Positions 1 through 8,756 are shown, counted from the stretch's first letter. The stretch is 64,000 nucleotides of DNA from Sinorhizobium sp. 8-89 (GCF_030124325.1 NZ_JASKLR010000011.1:87937-151936), one strand, 5' to 3'. Made by a program: numbers and translations. Notes: generated by a model not told the origin, from the sequence alone.

Positions 1-220
1 CGAGCGTCACCGCCTGGAGAAAGGCCTTGGGCGAAAGCCCCGCCCAGCGGGTGAAGGTCTTCTGCAATTGCGTCGGCGATTGGCCGAGGCGGCGGGCGAG
101 CGTTTCAAGCGACGGCTGATCGCGGTAATCCTCCGTCAGCATCTCGATCACGCGGCTGACCGTGTCGTAGTCGGTGCCATCGGGAGTGATGTCGGTGGGA
201 ATGGATGTAACAACGTTCAT
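1..220 (-). CDS. Ada-like AraC-HTH / methylated-DNA-protein methyltransferase, C-terminus outside window
   Basis: Only the first 73 residues lie in the window. After a short N-terminus they form an AraC/Ada-type helix-turn-helix (residues about 30-70), with the family pattern of a tyrosine-containing helix, LARRLGQSPTQLQKTF and GLSPKAFLQA. In proteins of this kind the HTH precedes an O6-alkylguanine-DNA methyltransferase domain, which would repair alkylated DNA; that part is not visible, so the enzymatic role is inferred. The start ATG is preceded by a good AGGAG ribosome site. The N-terminal Cys-rich Ada-A domain of E. coli Ada is absent. A plain AraC regulator is the alternative. Confidence 0.72.
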   Translation of the reverse strand, partial: MNVVTSIPTDITPDGTDYDTVSRVIEMLTEDYRDQPSLETLARRLGQSPTQLQKTFTRWAGLSPKAFLQAVTL

Positions 221-292
221 GATCATCTCCTGTCAGGCTACAGGTAATCATGTGGCGGGCAGATAACCACCCGATTCTTGTGAGCGTCGCGC

Positions 293-350
293 AGAGCAAT
301 TCCAGGAAAAGTGTACAGCGGTTTTCCGTCCGGAATTGCGTCGTTTCAAA
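293..350. repeat. Rhizobial intergenic mosaic repeat (RIME-like), fragment
   Basis: An imperfect palindrome starting AGAGCAATTCCAGGAAAAGTG and closing with TTTTCCGTCCGGAATTGC. Related copies lie at 5215-5272, 9759-9915 and 25365-25476. It ends just before the stop codon of the DUF2244 gene and may act as an mRNA 3' hairpin. Confidence 0.7.
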
Positions 351-352
351 CG

Positions 353-850
353 TTATCGCCGGCGGACGGTTGCGAGTGCGCGGGCAAAGGCCAGTGCGAA
401 GGTCTCGCGGTCGTCGCGGTTGAGGAAGGAGCCGATATCGGTCTGGCGGCCACCGCCGATGATCCACATCGAAACGATGCCGATCTCCTGGTGCCGCTTG
501 ATGCTGAACCGTGTCCAGAAGGGATTGAAGCGATGCTCGGTCATTCTCCCCGATGGCGCAAACTTCCTGACCGATACGTCGGTACGCGAGACGCTGACTT
601 CCTCCCGAGCGCGCGCGGAACGATAGTTGAGCCAGAAGGCACCGACGAGCAGCACGAAGTCGAGGCCGAAAAAGAAGACGATCGGCCATGCGCCGATGAC
701 CAGAAACACGAATATATGCAGGAGGCTCATTGCGCCTGCGATCATCAGGAGGATCGTGAACCCCTTGAGCCCGAGCGAACGGTGCGGCGTAAGCTCGGCC
801 GCGAAGATCGGCAAGTCATTGATGGAGGTCTCGGCGTTGCCTTCAGTCAT
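353..850 (-). CDS. DUF2244 domain integral membrane protein
   Basis: The product is about 165 aa and has two closely spaced hydrophobic segments (about residues 30-50 and 55-75). A basic cytoplasmic-looking C-terminal domain follows, with RFNPFW, SMWIIGGGRQTDIGSFL and a terminal arginine-rich end. This architecture and length are those of the DUF2244 (COG5488) proteins common in alphaproteobacteria, whose function is not known. The ATG at 850 is preferred over an upstream TTG. Its start region touches that of nth on the opposite strand, so the two genes are divergent and share a very short promoter region. Confidence 0.82.
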   Translation of the reverse strand: MTEGNAETSINDLPIFAAELTPHRSLGLKGFTILLMIAGAMSLLHIFVFLVIGAWPIVFFFGLDFVLLVGAFWLNYRSARAREEVSVSRTDVSVRKFAPSGRMTEHRFNPFWTRFSIKRHQEIGIVSMWIIGGGRQTDIGSFLNRDDRETFALAFARALATVRRR

Positions 851-872
851 GACCAATGACTATAGATGCAGC

Positions 873-1649
873 ATGAAAAACGTGAAGCTGAAATCGCCGA
901 AACAATCGCCGAAATTGAACGCAGCGACAGCCGGCCGGGCCAGGGGGCGGCAACGCGGCGCCTACAGCGCCGCCGAGGTCGTGGAGATCTTCCGCCGCTT
1001 CTCGGTGCAGCGCCCGGAGCCGAGGGGCGAGCTCGAACACGTCAATCCGTTCACGCTCGTTGTGGCGGTCGCGCTTTCGGCCCAGGCGACGGACGCCGGC
1101 GTCAACAAGGCGACACGCGCGCTCTTTGCCGTCGCCGATACACCGCAAAGGATGCTGGCGCTCGGCGAGGAAAAGCTGCGGGACTATATCAAGACGATCG
1201 GGCTATACCGCAACAAGGCCAAAAACGTCATAGCGCTCTCGGAAAAACTGATCACCGATTTCGGCGGCGAAGTGCCGCGCACGCGCGAAGAACTGATGAC
1301 CCTTCCAGGCGTCGGCCGCAAGACCGCCAATGTCGTGCTTTCGATGGCTTTCGGCAAGCCGACGATTGCGGTCGATACCCACATCTTCCGGATCGCCAAT
1401 CGTATTCTATTGGCTCCGGGCAGGACGCCGGATGAAGTGGAAGCGCATCTCCTCAGCGTCATCCCGGAGGACTATCTATACCACGCCCATCATTGGCTGA
1501 TCCTCCACGGCCGATACGTTTGCAAGGCACGCCGGCCGGAATGCGAACGTTGCGTCATTGCCGATCTCTGCAAGTCTCCGGAGAAGAGCAGCGATATCCC
1601 TGCCCCTTTGGTCGAACTGCCGCCGCAGGTCGTGCCGGTCGCCGGTTGA
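873..1649 (+). CDS. nth: Endonuclease III (DNA glycosylase/AP lyase)
   Basis: A base-excision repair enzyme that removes oxidised pyrimidines and nicks the abasic site. The helix-hairpin-helix LPGVGRKTANVVL carries the catalytic Lys, the VDTH segment carries the catalytic Asp, and the C-terminus has the 4Fe-4S pattern C-x6-C-x2-C-x5-C (CKARRPEC...CVIADLC). At 258 aa it is longer than E. coli Nth (211 aa) because of a basic Lys/Arg-rich N-terminal extension and a proline-rich tail. The ATG at 873 is chosen; an in-frame ATG at 849 would overlap the divergent DUF2244 start. No strong ribosome site is visible at either. Confidence 0.93.
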   Translation: MKNVKLKSPKQSPKLNAATAGRARGRQRGAYSAAEVVEIFRRFSVQRPEPRGELEHVNPFTLVVAVALSAQATDAGVNKATRALFAVADTPQRMLALGEEKLRDYIKTIGLYRNKAKNVIALSEKLITDFGGEVPRTREELMTLPGVGRKTANVVLSMAFGKPTIAVDTHIFRIANRILLAPGRTPDEVEAHLLSVIPEDYLYHAHHWLILHGRYVCKARRPECERCVIADLCKSPEKSSDIPAPLVELPPQVVPVAG

Positions 1650-1836
1650 TACGTCGCCGGTTAATGCGCCGTCGGCTGAGCGACGTCGATTTCAGCGCTG
1701 CTTCCGAACTCCGAGGTCGAGGATCCAGACCGGATCTATGCCGAGGTGATCGCGTCTTTTTCGCCTTGTCACTTCCAAATGGTCGGAAAACCGGTATTAA
1801 CGGAGACCGGTCATTTCAGGAAACCGGGCGGAGTTC

Positions 1837-2829
1837 ATGACAAAATACGATGTGCTGACGATCGGCAACGCGATCGTCGATATCATTGCGCGCTGCGATG
1901 ACAGCTTTCTCGCGGACAACGGTATCATCAAGGGCGCGATGAACCTCATCGATGCGGATCGGGCCGAACTGCTCTATTCGCGGATGGGCCCGGCGGTTGA
2001 AGCCTCGGGCGGCAGTGCCGGCAATACGGCGGCCGGTGTCGCGAGCCTTGGCGGGCGGGCGGCCTATTTCGGCAAGATCGCCAATGATCAGCTCGGCGAG
2101 ATATTCACACATGATATCCGGGCGCAAGGCGTCTATTTCGAGACCAAGCCGCTCGAAAGCCTGCCGCCGACCGCCCGTTCGATGATCTTCGTGACGGAAG
2201 ACGGCGAGCGGTCGATGAACACCTATCTCGGCGCCTGCGTCGAGCTCGGCCCCGAAGATGTCGAGGAGGATGTCGTCGCGCAATCTAAGGTCACCTACTT
2301 CGAGGGCTATCTGTGGGACCCGCCGCGCGCCAAGGATGCGATTCGCGAGGCAGCTCGCATCGCCCACGCAAACGGCCGTGAAATGGCGATGACGCTCTCG
2401 GACAGTTTCTGTGTCCATCGCTATCGCGGCGAGTTCCTCGACCTGATGCGCTCCGGCACCGTCGACATCGTCTTTGCCAACAGGCAGGAAGCGCTGGCGC
2501 TCTACGAGACCGAGGATTTCGATGCTGCGCTCAACGCGCTCGCGAAAGACTGCAAGCTCGCGGCCGTGACGCTCAGCGAAGAGGGCTCTGTCGTCGTTCG
2601 TGGCGACGAGCGCGTGCGCGTCAGGGCGAACGCCATCGAGCAGGTCGTCGACACGACCGGTGCTGGCGATCTCTATGCGGCCGGGTTCCTTCACGGCTAC
2701 ACGTCGGGGCGCTCGCTGGAAGTCTGCAGCAAGCTCGGTAATCTCGCCGCCGGTATCGTGATCGGCCAGATCGGTCCGCGCCCGATGATATCGCTTGCCA
2801 CAGCCGCCAAGGAAGCGGGCCTCATCTGA
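1837..2829 (+). CDS. PfkB-family carbohydrate kinase, probable adenosine kinase
   Basis: This 330-aa ribokinase-fold enzyme has the N-terminal GNAIVDII motif, the GGSAGNTAAGVASLGG substrate loop (about residues 57-72) and the C-terminal DTTGAGDLYAAGFL signature with the catalytic Asp and anion hole (about 267-280). It most resembles the alphaproteobacterial group annotated as adenosine kinase, which phosphorylates adenosine to AMP in purine salvage. The exact substrate cannot be read from the sequence. It stands alone, downstream of nth on the same strand with a 187-bp gap. GGCGGAG lies a few bases before the ATG. Confidence 0.85.
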   Translation: MTKYDVLTIGNAIVDIIARCDDSFLADNGIIKGAMNLIDADRAELLYSRMGPAVEASGGSAGNTAAGVASLGGRAAYFGKIANDQLGEIFTHDIRAQGVYFETKPLESLPPTARSMIFVTEDGERSMNTYLGACVELGPEDVEEDVVAQSKVTYFEGYLWDPPRAKDAIREAARIAHANGREMAMTLSDSFCVHRYRGEFLDLMRSGTVDIVFANRQEALALYETEDFDAALNALAKDCKLAAVTLSEEGSVVVRGDERVRVRANAIEQVVDTTGAGDLYAAGFLHGYTSGRSLEVCSKLGNLAAGIVIGQIGPRPMISLATAAKEAGLI

Positions 2830-2879
2830 TACCTGTCGGTCAAGAGTGCGGTTTTCACGATCGTTGAAAGCGTCTGTTC

Positions 2880-3400
2880 ATGCTCATTATTTTGGGTGGC
2901 TTGCCGGGAACCGGGAAAACGACAATTGCTCGTGCCTTAGCGAAGCTGCTGCACGCAGTGCATGTGCGCGTTGATACGATCGAGCAGAGCGTTCGGGCTT
3001 CGGGTGCCCCAAGCTCGGACGTTGGACCGGCAGGATATATGGCTGCTTACGGGGTGGCTGAGGACAATCTCACCCTCGGAAACACGGTCATCGCGGATTC
3101 CGTCAATTGCCTACGCGTAACCAGAGACGCTTGGCTGTCGGTAGCAGACGAACGGCGACACCAGCCGTCGAGGTGGAGGTCATCTGCTCGGACAAGGCGG
3201 AACATCGCCGGCGGGTAGAGACCCGGGTGACTGATGTAGAGGGGCTATCGAAACCCACGTGGAAAGAGATTACCGATCGAGTCTACGAAGATTGGGGGCC
3301 GCGTCCGCTCGTTATCGACACCGCGACGAAGGGCGTGGATGAACTCGTTGCCGATTTGATTTCGAAGCTCGAGTCTGGCCGAAAGTCATCCAAGCTATGA
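2880..3400 (+). pseudogene. P-loop (AAA/zeta-like) small kinase, frameshifted
   Basis: The first frame (2880-3218) starts MLIILGGLPGTGKTT, a Walker A loop, and continues through IADSVN and RDAWLSVA. At about 3148 the natural protein jumps frame and resumes as RTATPAVEVEV, ending at 3400 with LVIDTA and a Leu-rich tail. Restoring one base in the GCAGACGAAC stretch would give a continuous product of about 173 aa, typical of the AAA-ATPase/kinase family with this layout. The function of the family is uncertain. Either the gene is inactivated by a one-base deletion or the assembly has an error here. Confidence 0.8.
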
Positions 3401-3475
3401 CTTTCGGCACGCCCGGCCCTTTTTGTGCGCACGCTTTAGCCGACGAGCTAACAGCCGTTGCCAGCCAGGAGCGAC

Positions 3476-4027
3476 TTACTTGAACGCTTCGCCCGGATAG
3501 GCCCCCCAGATCTCGCTTTGAGCGATCCAGCCTTCGACGCCTTGCGTCTCGGCGTGGCACCATTCGCCATTGCATTCGCCGATCTGCAGGACCACGCCCG
3601 GTTCCATCCGGGCGACGATCGAGGCCGTGCTTTGAGGATCGCGCCGGAGGTTGACGAAGATGCCTTCGCCCTTGCCGCGCATCCACGGGGCGGCAAGTGC
3701 GGTCCGGTCGCCGGAAAGAAGCGCCTGGTTCACCCAGCCCTCCGTCCCGTCCGCATCGCGGATGCGGCGCCAGTTGTCATATTCCTGGATGATTTCCACC
3801 GGCACGCCTGATTTGAGGTAGCGGAAGGCCACTGCGTAGTCGAGGCTTGGTCCGATTCGTAAGTTGACGCTCTTCGCCTTCAGGCTGACGAAGCGCGGCA
3901 GCGGCAGGCCGCTCGCACCCTTCGCCGCCTGTGCAAAGGCGCCGCAGGTCATCACGGCCGTCCCGATGCAGGCGGCTACCAACATGGTCGAGAACCTGGA
4001 AACGAGATGACGCATGACGAAGCTCAT
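3476..4027 (-). CDS. Secreted SH3-domain (DUF1058-type) protein
   Basis: The product is 183 aa with an N-terminal signal peptide ending near GAFAQA. Two bacterial SH3-like repeats follow (about residues 45-105 and 115-175), seen as VNLRIGPSLDYAV...GTEGWV and VNLRRDPQSTASIV...GVEGWI. Such proteins are exported and are thought to bind peptidoglycan or other envelope ligands; the ligand here is unknown. An alternative ATG four codons downstream (4015) would suit the signal peptide equally well. It is divergent from the dehydrogenase gene, with about 180 bp between them. Confidence 0.85.
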   Translation of the reverse strand: MSFVMRHLVSRFSTMLVAACIGTAVMTCGAFAQAAKGASGLPLPRFVSLKAKSVNLRIGPSLDYAVAFRYLKSGVPVEIIQEYDNWRRIRDADGTEGWVNQALLSGDRTALAAPWMRGKGEGIFVNLRRDPQSTASIVARMEPGVVLQIGECNGEWCHAETQGVEGWIAQSEIWGAYPGEAFK

Positions 4028-4211
4028 TTTTCGATAGCAGCGAAGCCTTGCAGGCGCACTTCGATCTGGCCCGTCAGCTCGGGGTGCAAATCCGGTGCTA
4101 GGCAGTGACTTTCAATTGTCTTCCCCACCGGGTCTGGTAGAAATTGCGACTACAGGGAGAAACTATCACCCAACTTGGTTAAGGACCCGTGAACGAGGGC
4201 CGCGCATAGCA

Positions 4212-5216
4212 ATGACAAGCAAGAAGAAGCCAACGGTCTACATCACCCGGAAATTGCCGGATGTCGTCGAAACCCGCATGCGCGAACTCTTCGACGCAGA
4301 GCTGAATGTCGACGACACGCCGCGCACCCAGCCGGAGCTGGTTGCCGCGGTCAAGCGCGTCGATGTGCTGGTGCCGACGGTGACGGACCGGATCGACGCG
4401 GCGCTGATCGAGCAGGCAGGACCACAGTTGAGGTTGATTGCCGCCTTCTCGAATGGTGTCGACAATATCGACGTCGACGCGGCCGCTCGGAGGGGCATTA
4501 CCGTCACCAACACGCCGAACGTGCTTACCGAAGATACGGCCGACATGACGATGGCGCTCATCCTCGCGGTGCCGCGGCGGCTTGCCGAGGGTGCGCAGAT
4601 CCTGACCGACCGCAAGGGCGAGTGGGCTGGCTGGTCGCCGACGTGGATGCTTGGTCGGCGTATCGCCGGCAAACGCATCGGCATCGTCGGCATGGGGCGG
4701 ATCGGAACCGCCGTCGCCCGCCGTGCCAAGGCGTTCGGACTTTCGATCCATTATCACAACCGTCACCGGGTCAAGCCCGAAACCGAGGAGATGCTCGAGG
4801 CGACCTATTGGGACAGCCTCGACCAGATGCTCGCGCGCGTCGACATCGTCTCCGTGAACTGCCCCTCGACGCCCGCGACGTTCCATTTGCTGTCGGCGCG
4901 CCGGCTGGCGCTGATGCGGCCGGACAGCTACATCGTCAATACCGCGCGCGGCGGCATCATCGACGAGACCGCGCTGATCAAATGCATCAGGGAAGGCAAG
5001 ATCGCCGGGGCCGGACTCGACGTTTTCGAAAACGAGCCGGCGGTCAGCCCCAAGCTCGTCAAGCTCGCCGGCGAAGGCAAGGTGGTGCTCCTGCCGCATA
5101 TGAGCTCCGCGACCCTCGAAGGCCGTATCGACATGGGTGAAAAGGTGGTGATCAACATCCGCACCTTCTTCGACGGCCATCGCCCGCCGGACCGTGTGCT
5201 GCCGGGGCGGGATTAG
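4212..5216 (+). CDS. NAD(P)-dependent D-2-hydroxyacid dehydrogenase (glyoxylate/hydroxypyruvate reductase type)
   Basis: This 334-aa cytosolic oxidoreductase has the Rossmann motif GIVGMGRIGTAVARR (about 155-169). An Arg shortly after the second strand (HNRHR) suggests NADPH preference. The catalytic set is Arg in NTARGGIIDE, Glu in AGLDVFENEP and His in LLPHMSSAT. This is the GyaR/GhrB branch, which reduces glyoxylate or hydroxypyruvate. The reading frame is open back to 4095, but the ATG at 4212 begins the conserved N-terminus (VYITRKLPDVV). A mosaic repeat starts immediately at its stop codon. Confidence 0.88.
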   Translation: MTSKKKPTVYITRKLPDVVETRMRELFDAELNVDDTPRTQPELVAAVKRVDVLVPTVTDRIDAALIEQAGPQLRLIAAFSNGVDNIDVDAAARRGITVTNTPNVLTEDTADMTMALILAVPRRLAEGAQILTDRKGEWAGWSPTWMLGRRIAGKRIGIVGMGRIGTAVARRAKAFGLSIHYHNRHRVKPETEEMLEATYWDSLDQMLARVDIVSVNCPSTPATFHLLSARRLALMRPDSYIVNTARGGIIDETALIKCIREGKIAGAGLDVFENEPAVSPKLVKLAGEGKVVLLPHMSSATLEGRIDMGEKVVINIRTFFDGHRPPDRVLPGRD

Positions 5217-5272
5217 AGCAAATCCAGGAAAAGTGTGTAGCGGTTTCCGTCCGGATTTGCATCGTTCCAATG
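5215..5272. repeat. RIME-like intergenic palindromic repeat
   Basis: It starts AGAGCAAATCCAGGAAAAGTG and closes with TTTCCGTCCGGATTTGC. The layout matches the copy at 293-350. It sits exactly between two convergent genes, where it may serve as a bidirectional 3' hairpin. Confidence 0.7.
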
Positions 5273-5740
5273 CTACAGGCGTTTCCGCATTTCGATTGAC
5301 GTCGGGCGGGTGAAGCCGGGATGGGCCGAACGGCCGGTCTCGACGAAATCCCAGGCCGAGAACGTGGCGTGGTTCTCGGAAAGCTGGATGCGCGTCTGCA
5401 GCCGCAGGGCGGGAAGTTTCAGGTCGCGCGCAGTTTCTTCGGCGGAGGCGAGAAGCAGCCGCCCCACGCCCTTGCGCTGTGACGCGGGCGCGACGGCGAG
5501 CTTGCCGATATAGAGACAATCCGGCTCAGGCTTGCAGAACACACAGCCGACGAGACCGCGCTCGGCGAGGGCAACAAAGGCAATCTCGTCTTCCGCCTTT
5601 CGACGGAGCGTTTCCGGCGTCAGCGCATGCGCAGAAGAAGGTGGATCGATCCGTCCGTCCATGTAGGCGAAGGACGCGAGAATCAGCGCCAGCAATTCTT
5701 CAAAGCGATCGAAGCGACCGTCGATGCGGATCACCTTCAT
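5273..5740 (-). CDS. GNAT-family N-acetyltransferase
   Basis: The protein is 155 aa. The acetyl-CoA binding motif A is visible as LYIGKLAVAPASQRKGVGRLLL (residues about 76-98), followed by the helix and strand of motif B (LRLQTRIQLSENHATFSAWDF). The substrate is unknown. The ATG at 5740 starts MKVIRIDGRF and lies 7 bp downstream of the moeB-like stop codon, so the two genes are probably cotranscribed. Upstream in-frame residues overlap moeB and are not believed to be translated. Confidence 0.86.
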   Translation of the reverse strand: MKVIRIDGRFDRFEELLALILASFAYMDGRIDPPSSAHALTPETLRRKAEDEIAFVALAERGLVGCVFCKPEPDCLYIGKLAVAPASQRKGVGRLLLASAEETARDLKLPALRLQTRIQLSENHATFSAWDFVETGRSAHPGFTRPTSIEMRKRL

Positions 5741-5747
5741 GGTGGCC

Positions 5748-6512
5748 TCAAGCCGCGCCACGACGATAGCGAATCGTGCTGAATTGCGCCGCGAGCGCAT
5801 CGTAGAGCAGCAGCCGGCCGACGAGCGGCTCGCCGATGCCGGTGATGAGCTTGATCGCTTCCATCGCCTGCAGCGTGCCGATGACGCCGGTCAGCGCTCC
5901 CAGCACGCCGGCCTCGGCGCAGGAGGGAACCACGCCCGGTGGGGGAGGGGCGGGAAAGAGGTCGCGATAGGACGGGTTCGGATGGCCGTCGCTGTCGGTT
6001 TCGTAGGGCTTCAGCACGGTGACGGACCCGTCGAAGCGGCCGACGGCGCCGGTGATGAGCGGGACCTGCACCGCTTCTGCCGTGTCCGCCGCGAGGTAGC
6101 GCGTATCGAAATTATCCGAGCCGTCGATGACGAGATGGTATTGGCGGAATATCTCCTCGGCATTTCGTACTTCGAGCCGTGTGTGGTGCATCGCCGCCGT
6201 CACATGCGGGTTCAGCGCATTGATCGCCAGGATGGCGCTTTCGACCTTGGGCCGGCCGATGTCGGCGGTTGCGTGAATGACCTGTCGCTGCAGGTTGGAC
6301 AGGGAGACGACGTCGTCGTCGATGACGCCAAGTGTTCCCACGCCGGCGGCGGCGAGATATTGGAGCACCGGCGCGCCGAGGCCGCCTGCACCGATGACGA
6401 GCACCCGCGCGGCCTTTAGCTTCTGCTGCCCTGCGCCGCCCACTTCCGGCAGGACGATATGGCGCGCGTAGCGGGCGATTTCCGCGGTGTCGAGCTTTGC
6501 GTCGATCGTCAT
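5748..6512 (-). CDS. moeB: MoeB/ThiF-type ubiquitin-like-protein adenylyltransferase
   Basis: The E1-like enzyme (254 aa) activates the C-terminus of a small sulfur carrier (MoaD or ThiS) by adenylation. It shows the start YARHIVLPEVGGAGQQKL, the nucleotide loop VIGAGGLGAPVLQYLAAAGVG (about 34-54), DDDVVSLSNLQRQ and the catalytic Cys region VVPSCAEAGVLG. The zinc CxxC pairs of E. coli MoeB are not visible, so an assignment between MoeB and ThiF remains open. The GTC-ATG start at 6512 begins MTIDAK. The gene lies directly upstream of the GNAT gene. Confidence 0.83.
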   Translation of the reverse strand: MTIDAKLDTAEIARYARHIVLPEVGGAGQQKLKAARVLVIGAGGLGAPVLQYLAAAGVGTLGVIDDDVVSLSNLQRQVIHATADIGRPKVESAILAINALNPHVTAAMHHTRLEVRNAEEIFRQYHLVIDGSDNFDTRYLAADTAEAVQVPLITGAVGRFDGSVTVLKPYETDSDGHPNPSYRDLFPAPPPPGVVPSCAEAGVLGALTGVIGTLQAMEAIKLITGIGEPLVGRLLLYDALAAQFSTIRYRRGAA

Positions 6513-6606
6513 TCGGAGCCCCTTTCCATAGAGCACGATGATTTTGAATTGCTGCGCGATCCGTCCCAGGACGTTGAGCTGCAGGGAGGCCGCTAATTCG
6601 TCCGCT

Positions 6607-7743
6607 CTAAAACGAATCGCACCCGGAAACCTGCCCGTTGGCAACGGTCAGGAAGCGACCGCGTTCACCGAGCGCCGTGAACATGGTCCGGTCGGTTCCG
6701 GTCATGAAGGCCTGACCGCCGAGGCCGTCGACCAAATCGAAGAGCGCCGCGCGCCGCGCCTCGTCGAGATGGGCAGCGATTTCGTCCAGTAGCAGCACGG
6801 GCGCGTGGCCGGTCATGTCGCCGACAAGCCGGGCGTGGGCGAGCACAAGGCCGACCAGCAACGCCTTCTGTTCACCGGTCGAGCACCGCTCGGCCTCCAT
6901 GTTCTTCTCCAGGTGACGGATGAGGAGATCGCTGCGATGCGGACCATCGAGCGTGCGACCTGCTGCGGCATCGCGGCTGCGGCCTTCCAGCAGCATCGCC
7001 AGGTATCGCTCTTCGAGATCGTAGGCCGGCAGGCCTTGAAGGTCGTCAAGAAAGCCCGAGAGCGACAGCGTCGCTGACGGGAAAGTGCCATCGCTCTGGC
7101 TTCGTTCGACAAGAGCCGTCAGCAAACCCAGCATCTCAAGCCGCGCCAGTGCCATGGACACGCCAAGCCCGGCCATTTCGCGCTCGATTGCCGAAAGCCA
7201 GGCGGGGTCCGGCCGAAATTCGGTCAGCAGCCGGTTGCGGCTTCGCATCGCGCGCTCGAACTCGCTGGCGCGCCGCCCGTGCTCAGGGTCGAGCGAGAGC
7301 ACCAGCCGGTCGAGAAACCGCCGGCGATCGGCGGAAGGGCCGGTGAAGAGGCCATCCATTGCCGGGGTCAGCCAAAGCACGCGCAGATGGTCGGTCAATT
7401 CGTCCACGGTCTTGGCCGGCGTCCCGTTGAGCCGCAGGCGACGCGATTGGCCTTCGTCGGTGCCGGCCGTGCCTGTGCCGATCTCTACCGGCCCCTCCAT
7501 GCCGTCAACCGCCGCAAAGACCGAGAAGCCGTCGGCTGCCCCGACGCGCGCAACCTCGGCATAGGCTGCACGACGCAGCCCTCGACCGGGAGAGAGAAAC
7601 GAAACCGCTTCCATAAGGTTCGTCTTGCCTGCGCCATTCTCGCCTGTCAGCACCACGTGGCGAGCGTCGAGGTCGAGCGCCAGCGTCACGTAATTGCGAA
7701 AGTCGGTCAGTTTCAGGCGAGTGAGGAAGACCTTGTGCGGCAT
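6607..7743 (-). CDS. recF: DNA replication/repair protein RecF
   Basis: This SMC-like ATPase of the RecFOR pathway loads RecA at gapped DNA. It starts with the signature LTRLKLTDFRNY, has Walker A GENGAGKTN (about residues 35-43), the ABC signature STGEQKALL and Walker B VLLLDEIAAHLD near the C-terminus. The length of 378 aa is normal. As in many alphaproteobacteria, it is not beside dnaN here. A long repeat-rich gap separates its start from orfA on the other strand. Confidence 0.94.
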   Translation of the reverse strand: MPHKVFLTRLKLTDFRNYVTLALDLDARHVVLTGENGAGKTNLMEAVSFLSPGRGLRRAAYAEVARVGAADGFSVFAAVDGMEGPVEIGTGTAGTDEGQSRRLRLNGTPAKTVDELTDHLRVLWLTPAMDGLFTGPSADRRRFLDRLVLSLDPEHGRRASEFERAMRSRNRLLTEFRPDPAWLSAIEREMAGLGVSMALARLEMLGLLTALVERSQSDGTFPSATLSLSGFLDDLQGLPAYDLEERYLAMLLEGRSRDAAAGRTLDGPHRSDLLIRHLEKNMEAERCSTGEQKALLVGLVLAHARLVGDMTGHAPVLLLDEIAAHLDEARRAALFDLVDGLGGQAFMTGTDRTMFTALGERGRFLTVANGQVSGCDSF

Positions 7744-7861
7744 CTCGGGTCCGGATTCGACGTTGCTGTCAGGTAGGACGAAAGCGGGACCAAGGCAAGG
7801 CGAAATGGGTGGTTTCGGGCCGGGGCCGCTTTGCCGTCGGACTTAACAGAAAGCCTCTCTT

Positions 7862-7980
7862 TGCCCCTCATCCCGCTGCCACGCCCTTCATACCCGTCAT
7901 AACGGGGAGAAGGGACTCGTCGCAAGCGCTCGGTCGCCTCTCCCGCGGGCTGGGAGAGGGCCAGGGTGAGGGGCGATTCC
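7862..7980. repeat. Rhizobiales interspersed palindromic repeat
   Basis: This roughly 120-bp imperfect palindrome opens with TTTGCCCCTCATCCCGCTGCC and closes with CCAGGGTGAGGGGCGATT. Internal short inverted pairs include CGTCATAACGGGGAG and CTCTCCCGCGGGCTGGGAGAG. Elements of this look are scattered through Rhizobiales intergenic regions. It fills the gap between recF and the orfA promoter. Confidence 0.65.
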
Positions 7981-8071
7981 GCCTCAGGGTGGCCCTTTGC
8001 GCCAGAATCCTTTGTGGGGAAGCCTCAGTTTTCGTCGGCCTGAGAACTTTCCCCAAGTGCGCAGGTGCAAT

Positions 8072-8089
8072 ATGACAGCTTTGTGACAA
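8072..8089 (-). promoter_or_regulatory. Pho box (PhoB site) upstream of orfA-pit
   Basis: ATGACAGCTTTGTGACAA matches the reverse complement of the E. coli Pho box consensus at about 15 of 18 positions, with two TGACA half-sites 11 bp apart. In S. meliloti, PhoB is known to repress the low-affinity orfA-pit operon under phosphate starvation. A reverse-oriented site only 22 bp before the orfA start fits repression rather than activation. Confidence 0.75.
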
Positions 8090-8111
8090 TCACCAGTTGG
8101 ATGGATCTGTA

Positions 8112-8756
8112 ATGCTCGGCCTGTTTCGCAAGCTTCTTCCTCGCGAAGATCGATTCTTCGATCTTTTTGCGCAGCATTCGCGCACAGTCATGGGAGCGGC
8201 GGAAGCTCTGAATGCTTTGCTTGCCGGGGGACCGGACATCGATCGCCATTGCGATCGTATCGTCGCGCTCGAGCACGAGGCTGACGAGATCACCCGCGAA
8301 GTCCTGCTCGCGGTGCGCCGCAGTTTCATCACGCCCTTCGACCGTGGGGACATCAAGGATCTCATCCAATCGATGGATGATGCGATCGACATGATGCACA
8401 AGACGGTGAAGACGATCCGGCTTTACGAGCAGAAAAGCTTCGATCCCGGCATGCAGGAAATGGGTGCCGCAGTTGTGCAGGCGGCCCACCTCGTTGCCGA
8501 GGCCATACCCTTGCTTAATCGGATCGGCGTGAACGCTCACCGCCTCAGCACCATTGCCGAGGAAGTGACCCGTGTCGAAGGGCGTTCGGACGAGTTGCAC
8601 GACCAAGGGCTCAAGGATCTGTTTCAGCGTCACGGCGCCACCAATCCCATGGCCTACATCATCGGCAGCGAAATCTACGGCGAACTGGAGAAAGTCGTCG
8701 ATCGCTTCGAGGACGTGGCAAACGAAATCAGCGGCATCGTGATCGAGAACGTCTGA
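8112..8756 (+). CDS. orfA: DUF47/PhoU-like phosphate transport accessory protein
   Basis: A predicted all-helical, PhoU-like cytosolic protein of 214 aa that accompanies Pit phosphate transporters. Typical features are the start LFRKLLPREDRFFDLF, the acidic His/Glu/Asp-rich segment ALEHEADEITREV and a C-terminal helix ending VDRFEDVANEISGIVIENV. The protein length and the TGATG overlap with the next gene match the S. meliloti orfA-pit operon. A TTG at 8097 is a possible alternative start. It probably modulates Pit activity, but the mechanism is not known. Confidence 0.92.
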   Translation: MLGLFRKLLPREDRFFDLFAQHSRTVMGAAEALNALLAGGPDIDRHCDRIVALEHEADEITREVLLAVRRSFITPFDRGDIKDLIQSMDDAIDMMHKTVKTIRLYEQKSFDPGMQEMGAAVVQAAHLVAEAIPLLNRIGVNAHRLSTIAEEVTRVEGRSDELHDQGLKDLFQRHGATNPMAYIIGSEIYGELEKVVDRFEDVANEISGIVIENV

